In this document: positions 7,387-13,390 of the stretch, in pieces
Layout: each line of letters starts with the position of its first letter
Numbering within the stretch: position 1 is the first letter of the stretch
NCBI GenBank assembly: GCA_024278415.1
Contig: JAJRTI010000117.1
Span: 1 to 14,504 of the forward strand
Direction: 5' to 3'
From: Planctomycetota bacterium
GTDB taxonomy: Bacteria > Planctomycetota > Brocadiia > JAJRTI01
Length of the DNA: 14,504 nt
Translations under genes and position numbers: made by a program
Notes under the pieces: model-generated
Databases searched by the model: none
What the model saw: only the letters and a program-made list of their open reading frames with translations
What the model was told of the DNA's origin: nothing

Positions 7387-7410
7387 CATCAACCATGGAC
7401 CATCAACCAT
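7387..7410. repeat. CAACCAT repeat pair between the flippase-like and coiled-coil genes
   Basis: CATCAACCAT occurs twice (7387-7396 and 7401-7410), separated by GGAC. The right copy with its GAC prefix is the inverted partner of 7308-7320. No promoter was identified in this 165-bp gap for the flippase-like gene, which may be co-transcribed with the gene upstream. Confidence 0.8.
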
Positions 7411-7444
7411 TCTGGAACGCCGCCCCCGGCCCCCGCGGGCTGGC

Positions 7445-8323
7445 CTATGCGAGGCAGCGGAGCACGTCGAGCGCGGCCCGGCCGTGGGCGGGAGACCTCA
7501 GCGCCTTGATGAGATCGGGCAACTGGTCGAGCACGGTCCAGCCGATGCTGAGCATGCCGGCAAGCGCGACGATGAGCAGGATGTAGATGATCATGGTCAC
7601 GAGCCGGCCCACGTCGGTCTCCTCGAACCGCACGCGCTCCTTCGCGATCTTCTGCCGCTGCTCCTCCAACTCGATGAGCCCCAACTGCACGTCTTGGATC
7701 GACTGGAGCGGCTCCGGGAGCCGGCGGATCGCGTCGATAAAGTCGTGCTGGTATTGGAGCACCGATGCCGTGTTTTGGTCGGCCGACCGCAGCGCGGTCA
7801 GCAGGTTCTCCATGATCTGGTTTTGCACTTGGAGGGAGTGCTGGATGGACGACGCGGTCTGCGCGTGCGCCTCGCGCATGCGGTGGATGGCCTCGGCGGT
7901 CAGCTCGAAGGACTCCTTGAGTTGCACCGCGTTGGCCTCCGCGGCTCCCTGGCCATCGGTCTTTCGGATCGCGTCCACGACTGCGTTGTAGCGGTCGGTC
8001 ACGACTTGGCGCAGCTTCGGGTCGCCGGGCGGGTCGTCGTCGTCGACCTCCTCCACGTTGACCGGCTCGGCGGCCCGTGGCTTCTCGCTTGGCTCATCGG
8101 GCTTGGGCTTGGGGGGGGAGCGGCGTTGCCGAAGGCGTGCGGCGCGGGCGATCTCCTCGCGCTTGCGCTCGATGTAGTCCCGCGGCGCCAGCTCGATCTC
8201 GCCCGCCACGTCGCCGGCCGCGAGCGTCTCCACGTAGTCGGCCTCCAGCAACGCGCGCAGGTCGCCCTCGCTCTTGTCGAGCATGTCCGCGGCCTGGGCG
8301 ATGGTGATCCAGTTGCTGGGCAT
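7445..8323 (-). CDS. Coiled-coil protein with HTH-like N-terminus and C-terminal membrane segment
   Basis: I do not recognise a named family. The 292-residue product starts MPSNWITIAQAADMLDKSEG, which resembles the helix-turn-helix of MerR/excisionase-type proteins (about 5-50). A basic then acidic, Pro-rich linker follows (about 62-102, with VEEVDDDDPPGD). Then comes a long Ala/Gln/Leu-rich helical stretch likely to be coiled coil (about 105-235), and one strongly hydrophobic segment at 241-263 (LVTMIIYILLIVALAGMLSI). It should therefore be tail-anchored with the N-terminal part in the cytoplasm. The ATG at 8323 is chosen because the HTH-like region begins there. An in-frame ATG at 8350 is possible but lies inside the palindrome 8335-8354, and the frame upstream of that (to 8845) overlaps the next gene. 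The promoter candidate at 8441-8468 fits the 8323 start. Confidence 0.75.
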   Translation of the reverse strand: MPSNWITIAQAADMLDKSEGDLRALLEADYVETLAAGDVAGEIELAPRDYIERKREEIARAARLRQRRSPPKPKPDEPSEKPRAAEPVNVEEVDDDDPPGDPKLRQVVTDRYNAVVDAIRKTDGQGAAEANAVQLKESFELTAEAIHRMREAHAQTASSIQHSLQVQNQIMENLLTALRSADQNTASVLQYQHDFIDAIRRLPEPLQSIQDVQLGLIELEEQRQKIAKERVRFEETDVGRLVTMIIYILLIVALAGMLSIGWTVLDQLPDLIKALRSPAHGRAALDVLRCLA

Positions 8324-8334
8324 GGGTGTTGGAA

Positions 8335-8354
8335 CGGAATGCCTTCGCATTCCG
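8335..8354. repeat. Palindrome just before the coiled-coil gene start
   Basis: CGGAATGC-CTTC-GCATTCCG is an 8-bp perfect stem with a 4-base loop. In the mRNA it sits 11 bases before the ATG at 8323 and takes the place of a Shine-Dalgarno sequence. Confidence 0.7.
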
Positions 8355-8387
8355 ATGCTTGCCAGCCGCGCGGTGAAGACGGAAGGC

Positions 8388-8407
8388 GATCCCGGGGATT
8401 CGGGATC
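8388..8407. repeat. Inverted repeat in the leader of the coiled-coil gene
   Basis: GATCCCG at 8388-8394 and CGGGATC at 8401-8407 form a 7-bp stem around GGGATT. Together with 8335-8354 it makes two stems within the roughly 110-base leader predicted from the promoter candidate at 8441-8468. Confidence 0.6.
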
Positions 8408-8440
8408 CGCTCCTGGGTTGCGGGCGATGGCCGCTTTGTG

Positions 8441-8468
8441 AGTATAGCGCCGCCGGCAGGGTTTGCAA
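8441..8468 (-). promoter_or_regulatory. Candidate sigma-70 promoter for the coiled-coil gene
   Basis: On the minus strand, TTGCAA (8468-8463) and TATACT (8446-8441) are 16 bases apart. The -10 box matches the consensus at 5 of 6 bases. It lies about 20 bp past the stop of the zinc hydrolase gene, suggesting that the coiled-coil gene and perhaps the flippase-like gene form a separate transcript. Confidence 0.55.
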
Positions 8469-8490
8469 GGCCGAATGGCGGCGTAGGCGG

Positions 8491-9471
8491 CTAGCCGATG
8501 AACTCCACGTCCGTGCCGATTTGCGCCATGGCCTGGCCGGTGGAGACCATGGGATACACGTTCTGGCACCAGAAGACTCCATCCACCGGCGCGCTGATCG
8601 TCTCCAGCACGTTGCCGAACGGGTCGGAGATCTCGGCCAGCGTGTCGCCCTTCTCGACCAAATCGTAGAGCGGACGCTTGTAGGTAACAAAGCCTCCGCG
8701 GTTGGTGAAGACCTTCCTGAGGTCGCGCACCACTACTTGCCGGCTGGGGATCTGCGGGTCGCCGGGCAAGAATTCGTAGTGGCGGAGCACGTTCATGACC
8801 CCGCGCACTCCCTTGCGAATGCTGGCTTCGTTCCACCCACGGCACCCGCCCAGCTCGGGGTCGATGGTGGGGATGCCCTTGGCCGGCGCCGCGCGCGCCA
8901 ACTGCCCCTGGGGGCCCTTTTGGTGGAAGATGTAGCCAATGCCGAACACCCGGGCCAACTCGAAAGACGCGCGGCCGGCGCGCTCAGACTTCGCCACGCG
9001 CACGCGGCACTCGTCGATCATCCGGCCCGTGCCGCCCTGGTGCAGGTCGATCACGTAGTCGGCTTGGAGCACCGCGTGGTTGAAGAGGAGGTGCGCGACG
9101 CGCTCCGAGAGCGTGCCGTCCTTGCGCCCGGGGAAGCAGCGGTTCATCTTGAGCCCGTCGACCGGGTTGTGGCACTCGTGCACAAGGAATCCCGGCACGT
9201 TGACAATCGGCGCGGCGATGATGGCGCCCTTGATGCGCGCGGGCCGCACCTGTTTCAGCACGCGGCGGATCACCTCAATGCCGTTGAGTTCGTTGCCGTC
9301 GCTCGCGGCCTGGAGGTACAGCACTTGGCCGTTGGACTTGCCATTGATAATGGCCAGGGGCAGGCGGATGGGCTGTGCGTCCTGCATCTCGCCGATGGAA
9401 ACGTAGCCTTGGGCCATCTCGCCAGGCCTGGCGGAGATGTCGCCGACTTTGATGCTTTTCTTGCGTGCCAT
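8491..9471 (-). CDS. Succinylglutamate desuccinylase/aspartoacylase family (AstE/AspA, M14-like) protein
   Basis: Zinc-dependent amide hydrolase fold; known relatives cleave N-acyl amino acids. Length is 326 residues, with no signal peptide, so it is probably cytoplasmic. Family landmarks are ASDGNELNGIEVIRR (56-70), NRCFPG (110-115), VIDLHQGG (140-147, with the third zinc ligand H144) and TIDPELGG (202-209, with the likely catalytic Glu E206). The C-terminal 80 residues (GGFVTYKRPLYDLVEKGDTL...) form the beta-barrel, lipoyl-like end typical of the AspA branch. The oddity is D58 in the first zinc site: the usual sequence is H-G-(N/D)-E, here D-G-N-E. The ATG at 9471 gives a natural N-terminus (MARKKSIKVGD) but has no Shine-Dalgarno. 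The substrate is unknown. It is divergent from the sulfatase-fold gene. Confidence 0.9.
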   Translation of the reverse strand: MARKKSIKVGDISARPGEMAQGYVSIGEMQDAQPIRLPLAIINGKSNGQVLYLQAASDGNELNGIEVIRRVLKQVRPARIKGAIIAAPIVNVPGFLVHECHNPVDGLKMNRCFPGRKDGTLSERVAHLLFNHAVLQADYVIDLHQGGTGRMIDECRVRVAKSERAGRASFELARVFGIGYIFHQKGPQGQLARAAPAKGIPTIDPELGGCRGWNEASIRKGVRGVMNVLRHYEFLPGDPQIPSRQVVVRDLRKVFTNRGGFVTYKRPLYDLVEKGDTLAEISDPFGNVLETISAPVDGVFWCQNVYPMVSTGQAMAQIGTDVEFIG

Positions 9472-9651
9472 AGTTCGGAATGATTGGTGGTCCGTGGTTG
9501 ATACAGAGCCGACTCATCAAGAAGGTCGCATCAGCCATCGACCATTGGCCTGGCACAGGCATGATGCGCACGGCGCCCGCGTCCACATCGTCCTGGGCCA
9601 TGGCCGCGCCTCGCAACCGCAGTCGTAAGACTTGTGACCCCAAAGCGCTAT

Positions 9652-9680
9652 AGTGTATCGCGTCGGGCATCCGGATTCAA
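9652..9680 (-). promoter_or_regulatory. Candidate promoter for the AstE/AspA-type gene
   Basis: On the minus strand, TTGAAT (9680-9675) and TACACT (9657-9652) are 17 bases apart, each matching the consensus at 4 of 6 bases. The predicted leader would be about 175 bases, rather long, so a nearer undetected promoter is possible. Confidence 0.35.
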
Positions 9681-9724
9681 TAGAGCGGGCCGCGGTGCGC
9701 ATTCGGGCCGCTCGACTGGGCAAG

Positions 9725-9753
9725 TTGCTTCAGTCCGGTGGATTCCGTATCAT
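9725..9753 (+). promoter_or_regulatory. Candidate sigma-70 promoter for the sulfatase-fold gene
   Basis: TTGCTT at 9725-9730 and TATCAT at 9748-9753 are 17 bases apart. The -10 box matches the consensus at 5 of 6 bases. A start near 9760 leaves a leader of about 60 bases to the ATG at 9820. Confidence 0.55.
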
Positions 9754-9819
9754 GTTTTCCCCCGTGCCAATCAACCGCCCAAGCCAACACAGGGCATACA
9801 AGACCGAAAGGAATCGCAC

Positions 9820-11214
9820 ATGGCCAAGACGAAGATGAATGTGCTCGTGCTCAACTCCGACTCGTTTCGCTGGGACAACCTCACCGTCCACGGCGGCACG
9901 CACGTGCGGACGCCGAACCTGGACGCGCTTGCCGCGCAGAGCGTGGTCTTCGAGAACGCATACACCGGCTCCTACCCCACGCTGCCGCACCGCACGGACG
10001 CGTTCCTCGGCACGTGGGCGTTCCCCAACCACGGCTGGGGCCCGCTCGACCAAGAGCCGCCGACCCTGGCCCAAGTCATCACCGATGCCGGCGTGGAGAC
10101 CATGCTCAACATCGACTGCCCGCACATGGTGAAGCAGGGCAACTACTTCGAGCGCGGGTTCAAGTCGTGGCGGTGGGTGCGCGGGCACGAGAACGACAAC
10201 CTCGCGCCCAAGTCGCTCGCAGAAAAGATGCCCCTGCCGGGCGACCCCCAGAAGTACCGCCAGCCCACGTGGCCCGTGCAGCAGCATCAGGCCAATCAGA
10301 TCGTGCGCGGCCGCGAGCGCGACGAAGACTACTCCATGGCCACGGTCGCCCGTCACGCGGCGGAAGACCTGAAGTATATGAAGGACAGCCAGTTTTTCAT
10401 GTGGGTCGACATATTCGATCCGCACGAGCCGTTCGACCCGCCGCAGCACTACTTCGACATGTACTACCCAGGCTACAAAGGCGTGGTCTACACCGTGCCG
10501 GTCTACGGCCGATGCGACTGCTACTCGAAGGCCGAGTTGAAGGCGATCAAGGCCGCCTACTCCGGCGAAGCGACCATGGTCGACCACTGGCTCGGCTATG
10601 TGTTGGCCAAGGTCAAAGAATATGGCCTCGACGAAAACACGGTGATCGTGTTCACCTCCGACCACGGCCTCGCGTATGGCGACCACGGCTGGACCGGCAA
10701 AAACTTCTCGCCACTCTACGGCAACATCGCGCGCATCCCCTTGTTCATCTCCACGCCCGAGATGCGCGCCAAGGGCCAGAGCCGCCGAGTCAAGCAGATC
10801 GCGCAGCCCGTCGACCTCATGCCCACGATCCTCGAAACCATGGGCATCCACCCGCCCAAGGGCTGGGAAGGCCACGGCGTGTCGCTCGTGCCGTTCCTCA
10901 AGGGCAAGAGCATCAAGACTCACGACGCCGCGTTCAGCGGCCAGTACCCTGGCAGCCCCAACCCCAACACCCCAGGCAACCACCTGCGCATCTCAACGCA
11001 GGAGTGGGCCCTCGTCTACCCGCCGTGCGTCGGCGAGACCCGCGAGAAGCCCATGCTCTTCAACGTCAAGAAGGACGTGCAGGAGAGCAAGAACGTCATC
11101 AAGCAGAACCTCGACGTGGCGAACACACTCTACCAGAAGTACATGAAGTTCTTCCGCCAGTACAACAAAGCTGGCGAAGAGATCCACAACCCGCCTCCGG
11201 CGGAGCTGCTCTAG
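9820..11214 (+). CDS. Sulfatase-fold (alkaline phosphatase superfamily) hydrolase with Thr at the nucleophile position
   Basis: Alkaline phosphatase superfamily enzyme of the sulfatase family, 464 residues, without signal peptide and so probably cytoplasmic. It opens NVLVLNSDSFRWDNL (7-21), with metal-ligand candidate D14. The nucleophile region reads TGSYPTLPHRTDAFLGTW (49-66). In alignment with the sulfatase signature (C/S)-x-P-x-R this gives T54-L-P-H-R58, so the residue normally converted to formylglycine is Thr. Downstream landmarks are VDIFDPHEPF (196-205, H202), FTSDHGLAYGDHGW (278-291, metal ligands D281 and H282) and K294. The last third has the usual QPVDLMPTILETMGI helix. The ATG at 9820 is preceded by AAAGGA at 9807-9812; the frame is open upstream to 9634, but that part has no family similarity. 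It may cleave a phosphate ester, phosphodiester or phosphonate ester rather than a sulfate ester; that is inference. Confidence 0.9.
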   Translation: MAKTKMNVLVLNSDSFRWDNLTVHGGTHVRTPNLDALAAQSVVFENAYTGSYPTLPHRTDAFLGTWAFPNHGWGPLDQEPPTLAQVITDAGVETMLNIDCPHMVKQGNYFERGFKSWRWVRGHENDNLAPKSLAEKMPLPGDPQKYRQPTWPVQQHQANQIVRGRERDEDYSMATVARHAAEDLKYMKDSQFFMWVDIFDPHEPFDPPQHYFDMYYPGYKGVVYTVPVYGRCDCYSKAELKAIKAAYSGEATMVDHWLGYVLAKVKEYGLDENTVIVFTSDHGLAYGDHGWTGKNFSPLYGNIARIPLFISTPEMRAKGQSRRVKQIAQPVDLMPTILETMGIHPPKGWEGHGVSLVPFLKGKSIKTHDAAFSGQYPGSPNPNTPGNHLRISTQEWALVYPPCVGETREKPMLFNVKKDVQESKNVIKQNLDVANTLYQKYMKFFRQYNKAGEEIHNPPPAELL

Positions 11215-11289
11215 CAGCCCGAACCCGCCGCGAAGGACACGGACCGCCGCGCCGTACGGAGGTAGATCGCGTATCGAAACGCGGTACGA

Positions 11290-12447
11290 CTACTGTCCGT
11301 CCGCGAGTATCCCCATCGCGATCAGCGCGTAGCTCGTGGCCAGCTCCTTCACGTTCTCCCACCAGCGGCCGTTCGAGTTCACCCAGTAGCCCTCGCCGTT
11401 CTGGATCGTGATGAGCTTGCGGAGCAGCTCCTCCCGCCAGTTGTGCTTCACGCCGTTGGCGTCGACAAGGCGCGGCTCGCCGTACACGTGCAACGCCTTC
11501 GCCATGGTGTTGTAATTGTAGTACAGGCCCTGCGGGCCCATGCCGGGGTTCTCGTCGAGGGTGTAGTGCTGCCGGATCCACTTGTACGCGGCTTGCACGC
11601 GCGGGTCGTTACGGCCGACGCGCGCATAGATGAAGCTCTTGAGCCCGGCGTAGGTCATGCTGCCGTACGAACGATAACTTCCGTCCTCGCCCCCGGCCTT
11701 GCTTTCACCAGGCCGGTAAATGAATCCACCGTCCGTGCCGGCCCAGGGCTGGTCGTTGGACTCGCGCCGGTTCTGGCATCGCGAGAGGAACTTGATTGCG
11801 CGCGTGTAGTAGAGCCCGCTCGCCTCTTCGGGCGTGATCTTGGGGAGCTGGGGGTCGAGCAGCGGTTCGGGCCGATCGCGCTCGACGAACTCGCTCAGGC
11901 GCAACGCCTCCAGCGCCCACTGCGTGTTGCTCAAGTCGGGCCGATGGTGCTTGCCATAGCCAATGCCGCCGAAGTACGAACTGGACTCGTCGTAGCCCGT
12001 GGCCGCGTCGAACTGGGACGCGATGAGGAAGCGCCGCGCGCGGCGGATCACGCCGTAGTGTGCGGGGTCGCCGGTGGACAGCAACGCAAGCACCGCGATC
12101 GCCGTGTTGTAGTTCTTGAGATCCCGATCGTAGATCGCGCCGTTGGGCTTGGCGAGCTTGAGGAGGTACGCGACTCCCTTGCGCACAGGCTCGGACTTGG
12201 GGCCGTACTCGGGTCGGCCACTCGTGCAGAGCGCGGTCACTGCGAGGCCGGTGATGCCGGGATACTGACACCACGAGCCATCGGGGAGTTGCGCGTTCGC
12301 GAGCCATTGGCAGCCGATCTGCATCGAGTGCTTGGCCTCGTTCAGCAGCGACACGTCGCGGCCGGTGGGCAGCCGTCGGCCCTGGGCGAACACGGCCGGC
12401 GCCCACAGTGCAAGAAGCAATACGCAGCCACGGCTACTTCTGTTCAT
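11290..12447 (-). CDS. Secreted prenyltransferase/squalene-oxidase-repeat (alpha/alpha toroid) protein
   Basis: The 385-residue product has a signal peptide (MNRSSRGCVLLLALWAPAVFAQG, probable cleavage after FA-Q or nearby). It then has a chain of helical-repeat units recognised by loop motifs of the type N/Q-x-x-G-x-W/Y: ANAQLPDGSWCQYP (about 51-64), LAKPNGAIYD, AGTDGGFIY, TIQNGEGYW. This is the alpha/alpha toroid fold shared by squalene cyclases and protein prenyltransferase beta subunits. The cyclase DXDD acid motif is absent, so terpene cyclisation is unlikely, and a binding or structural role outside the cytoplasm is more plausible. The ATG at 12447 has AAAGGA upstream. Its first 14 bases overlap the end of the YdjY-domain frame, implying translational coupling. 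It converges on the sulfatase-fold gene with a 75-bp gap and no clear terminator. Confidence 0.85.
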   Translation of the reverse strand: MNRSSRGCVLLLALWAPAVFAQGRRLPTGRDVSLLNEAKHSMQIGCQWLANAQLPDGSWCQYPGITGLAVTALCTSGRPEYGPKSEPVRKGVAYLLKLAKPNGAIYDRDLKNYNTAIAVLALLSTGDPAHYGVIRRARRFLIASQFDAATGYDESSSYFGGIGYGKHHRPDLSNTQWALEALRLSEFVERDRPEPLLDPQLPKITPEEASGLYYTRAIKFLSRCQNRRESNDQPWAGTDGGFIYRPGESKAGGEDGSYRSYGSMTYAGLKSFIYARVGRNDPRVQAAYKWIRQHYTLDENPGMGPQGLYYNYNTMAKALHVYGEPRLVDANGVKHNWREELLRKLITIQNGEGYWVNSNGRWWENVKELATSYALIAMGILADGQ

Positions 12448-13081
12448 CGGGATTCCTTTCGAGTCGGAACACAACAACCACGTCCGTCCCCAACTTCGGA
12501 ACGGTCTTCACATTCACATAGTATAACTCGTCATCGGTGCGCGTGGGCAGGGGGTTGTTGAGGATCGCTTCGGGATCGTAGTACGTGGCCACGATAGACC
12601 CGCCTACGTCGGCCATGTAATGCCCATTGATGATCTTGGAACCGGTGAAGACCCACGTGGTCTGCTTCATGGGCCGCTGTTCGGGCTTGTGCCACACGAA
12701 CTCCTCGCCGCGCCGAGGCCTCTTGCCCTTCGTCGCGACCCACACCGCCACGCGGTCGCCTTCCGGCACGCCCGCCGAGCCCTTCTCCCCCGGGCACTTG
12801 CCGGCCTTCGCGCCCAGCAGCAGCAGCGCGGTCTGCACGTGAATGGGCTTGGCATCGGTCGTGAACACCGACTCGTGCGCCTTGCCGTCAGTTGTGCAGA
12901 GCAGCAGTTAGACGAGTCCCTCGGTCATGTTGACCTTGCCCGGGAAGCGCACTTCACGCTTGGCCTTATCGATCCGCACGAGGCCGAGTTGGTATTCGGT
13001 CGCGGAGAGCTTCTTCAGTTCGTGCTGCGGCGCACCGGCCGCAGCGGCCACACAAATGGCAAGAGGCAGAATGAAGTGCAT
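12434..13081 (-). pseudogene. YdjY-domain secreted protein gene interrupted by one in-frame stop
   Basis: Reading one frame from the ATG at 13081 gives MHFILPLAICVAAAAGAPQH (signal peptide-like). It continues ELKKLSATEYQLGLVRIDKA, then REVRFPGKVNMTEGLV (to residue 57), a TAA at 12910-12908, and without frame change LLLCTTDGKAHESVFTTDAK, IHVQTALLLLGAKAG and on to a TAG at 12436-12434. Both halves together, 215 residues plus the internal stop, make one continuous YdjY-type domain. The family commonly has an acidic residue (L-E) at the interrupted position, so a single GAA to TAA change would explain the break. Function of the domain is not known. The 3' end overlaps the toroid-protein start by 14 bases. 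No good Shine-Dalgarno or promoter is visible. Alternatives are sequencing error, readthrough, or restart at the GTG at 12868. Confidence 0.8.
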
Positions 13082-13144
13082 GAGGCCGCCTATGCGGATG
13101 TGGCCGGGTTCTCCAAGACCCGATGGGTTGCCGGCCCGAGCCTG

Positions 13145-13186
13145 CGCGTCAGCAGACACGCTCGTACGAGCGTGTCTGCTGACGCG
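13145..13186. repeat. Perfect 42-bp palindrome
   Basis: Two 21-base arms meet with no spacer at CTCGT|ACGAG (centre between 13165 and 13166). The left arm begins CGCGTCAGCAGACACG and the right arm ends CGTGTCTGCTGACGCG. It lies about 64 bp upstream of the YdjY-domain gene start. Confidence 0.9.
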
Positions 13187-13189
13187 AGA

Positions 13190-13340
13190 GGGGACGCGAT
13201 GCGGAAGCCGCAATCCCCCCCTTCAAGGGGGGGAACCGAAGGGGGGGTAGCCTTGGCGGAAGCCGTTCGGCCACCCCCCGCTGCCCCCCCTGTAATCCCC
13301 CCTGGGAGGGGGGGACGGGGATCGTCCCGCAGTTGCGGGA
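13190..13340. repeat. Dispersed palindromic repeat, copy split by a 113-bp insert
   Basis: 13190-13211 is the exact reverse complement of 3710-3731 (22 of 22 bases). TCCCGCA-GT-TGCGGGA at 13325-13340 corresponds to the palindrome at 3696-3709. In the first copy these parts are adjacent; here 113 bases of C7/G7-type tracts (13212-13324) lie between them. Confidence 0.75.
13212..13324. repeat. G/C-tract hairpin element with quadruplex-capable runs on both strands
   Basis: CCCCCCCTT-C-AAGGGGGGG at 13215-13233 is a perfect hairpin. G7 runs at 13227-13233 and 13241-13247 are separated by AACCGAA. C6, C7 and C6 runs at 13274-13279, 13284-13290 and 13297-13302 are followed by a G7 run at 13308-13314. 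The runs can pair as nested hairpins, and on either strand they contain enough G-triplets for an intramolecular quadruplex. Confidence 0.75.
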
Positions 13341-13390
13341 TCCTCAGACGCAAGCGGAACGCACTCACGTGCGTGCTACAAGCGCATGGC

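Larger units (their letters stand above)
9472..9819. other. Divergent intergenic region (348 bp) with two promoter candidates and decayed heptamer repeats
   Basis: No gene is evident here. The first part (about 9482-9550) holds degenerate relatives of the ATGGTTG/CAACCAT repeats (for example GTGGTTGAT near 9493 and CATCAGCCATCGACCATT near 9528). The middle and right parts hold promoter candidates for both flanking genes (9652-9680 minus and 9725-9753 plus). Confidence 0.6.
13082..13390. other. Repeat-rich 309-bp gap between moxR and the YdjY-domain gene
   Basis: No gene is supported here. Going left to right, the gap holds a 42-bp palindrome (13145-13186), the split dispersed repeat with its G/C-tract insert (13190-13340), and a small hairpin ACGCAC-TCAC-GTGCGT at 13359-13374. 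On the minus strand these lie downstream of moxR and could separate moxR transcription from the YdjY/toroid pair, but no T-run terminator follows any of them. Confidence 0.7.

Noticed and set aside
5946..7410. The heptamer clusters and palindromes as a CRISPR array
   Set aside because: Units are 7 bp, tandem and without regular spacers. No cas genes are present.
8324..8845. Upstream extension of the coiled-coil gene to 8845
   Set aside because: It would overlap the zinc hydrolase gene, is repeat- and palindrome-derived near its end, and has no domain character.
5951..9471. A single defence or secretion operon made of the four minus-strand genes
   Set aside because: Gaps of about 160 bp hold repeats and separate promoter candidates, and no effector, nuclease or sensor domain typical of a known defence system was seen.
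11215..11289. Bidirectional terminator between the sulfatase-fold and toroid genes
   Set aside because: Only imperfect short complementarity (near CGCGTATC/CGCGGTACG) and no T run on either strand.
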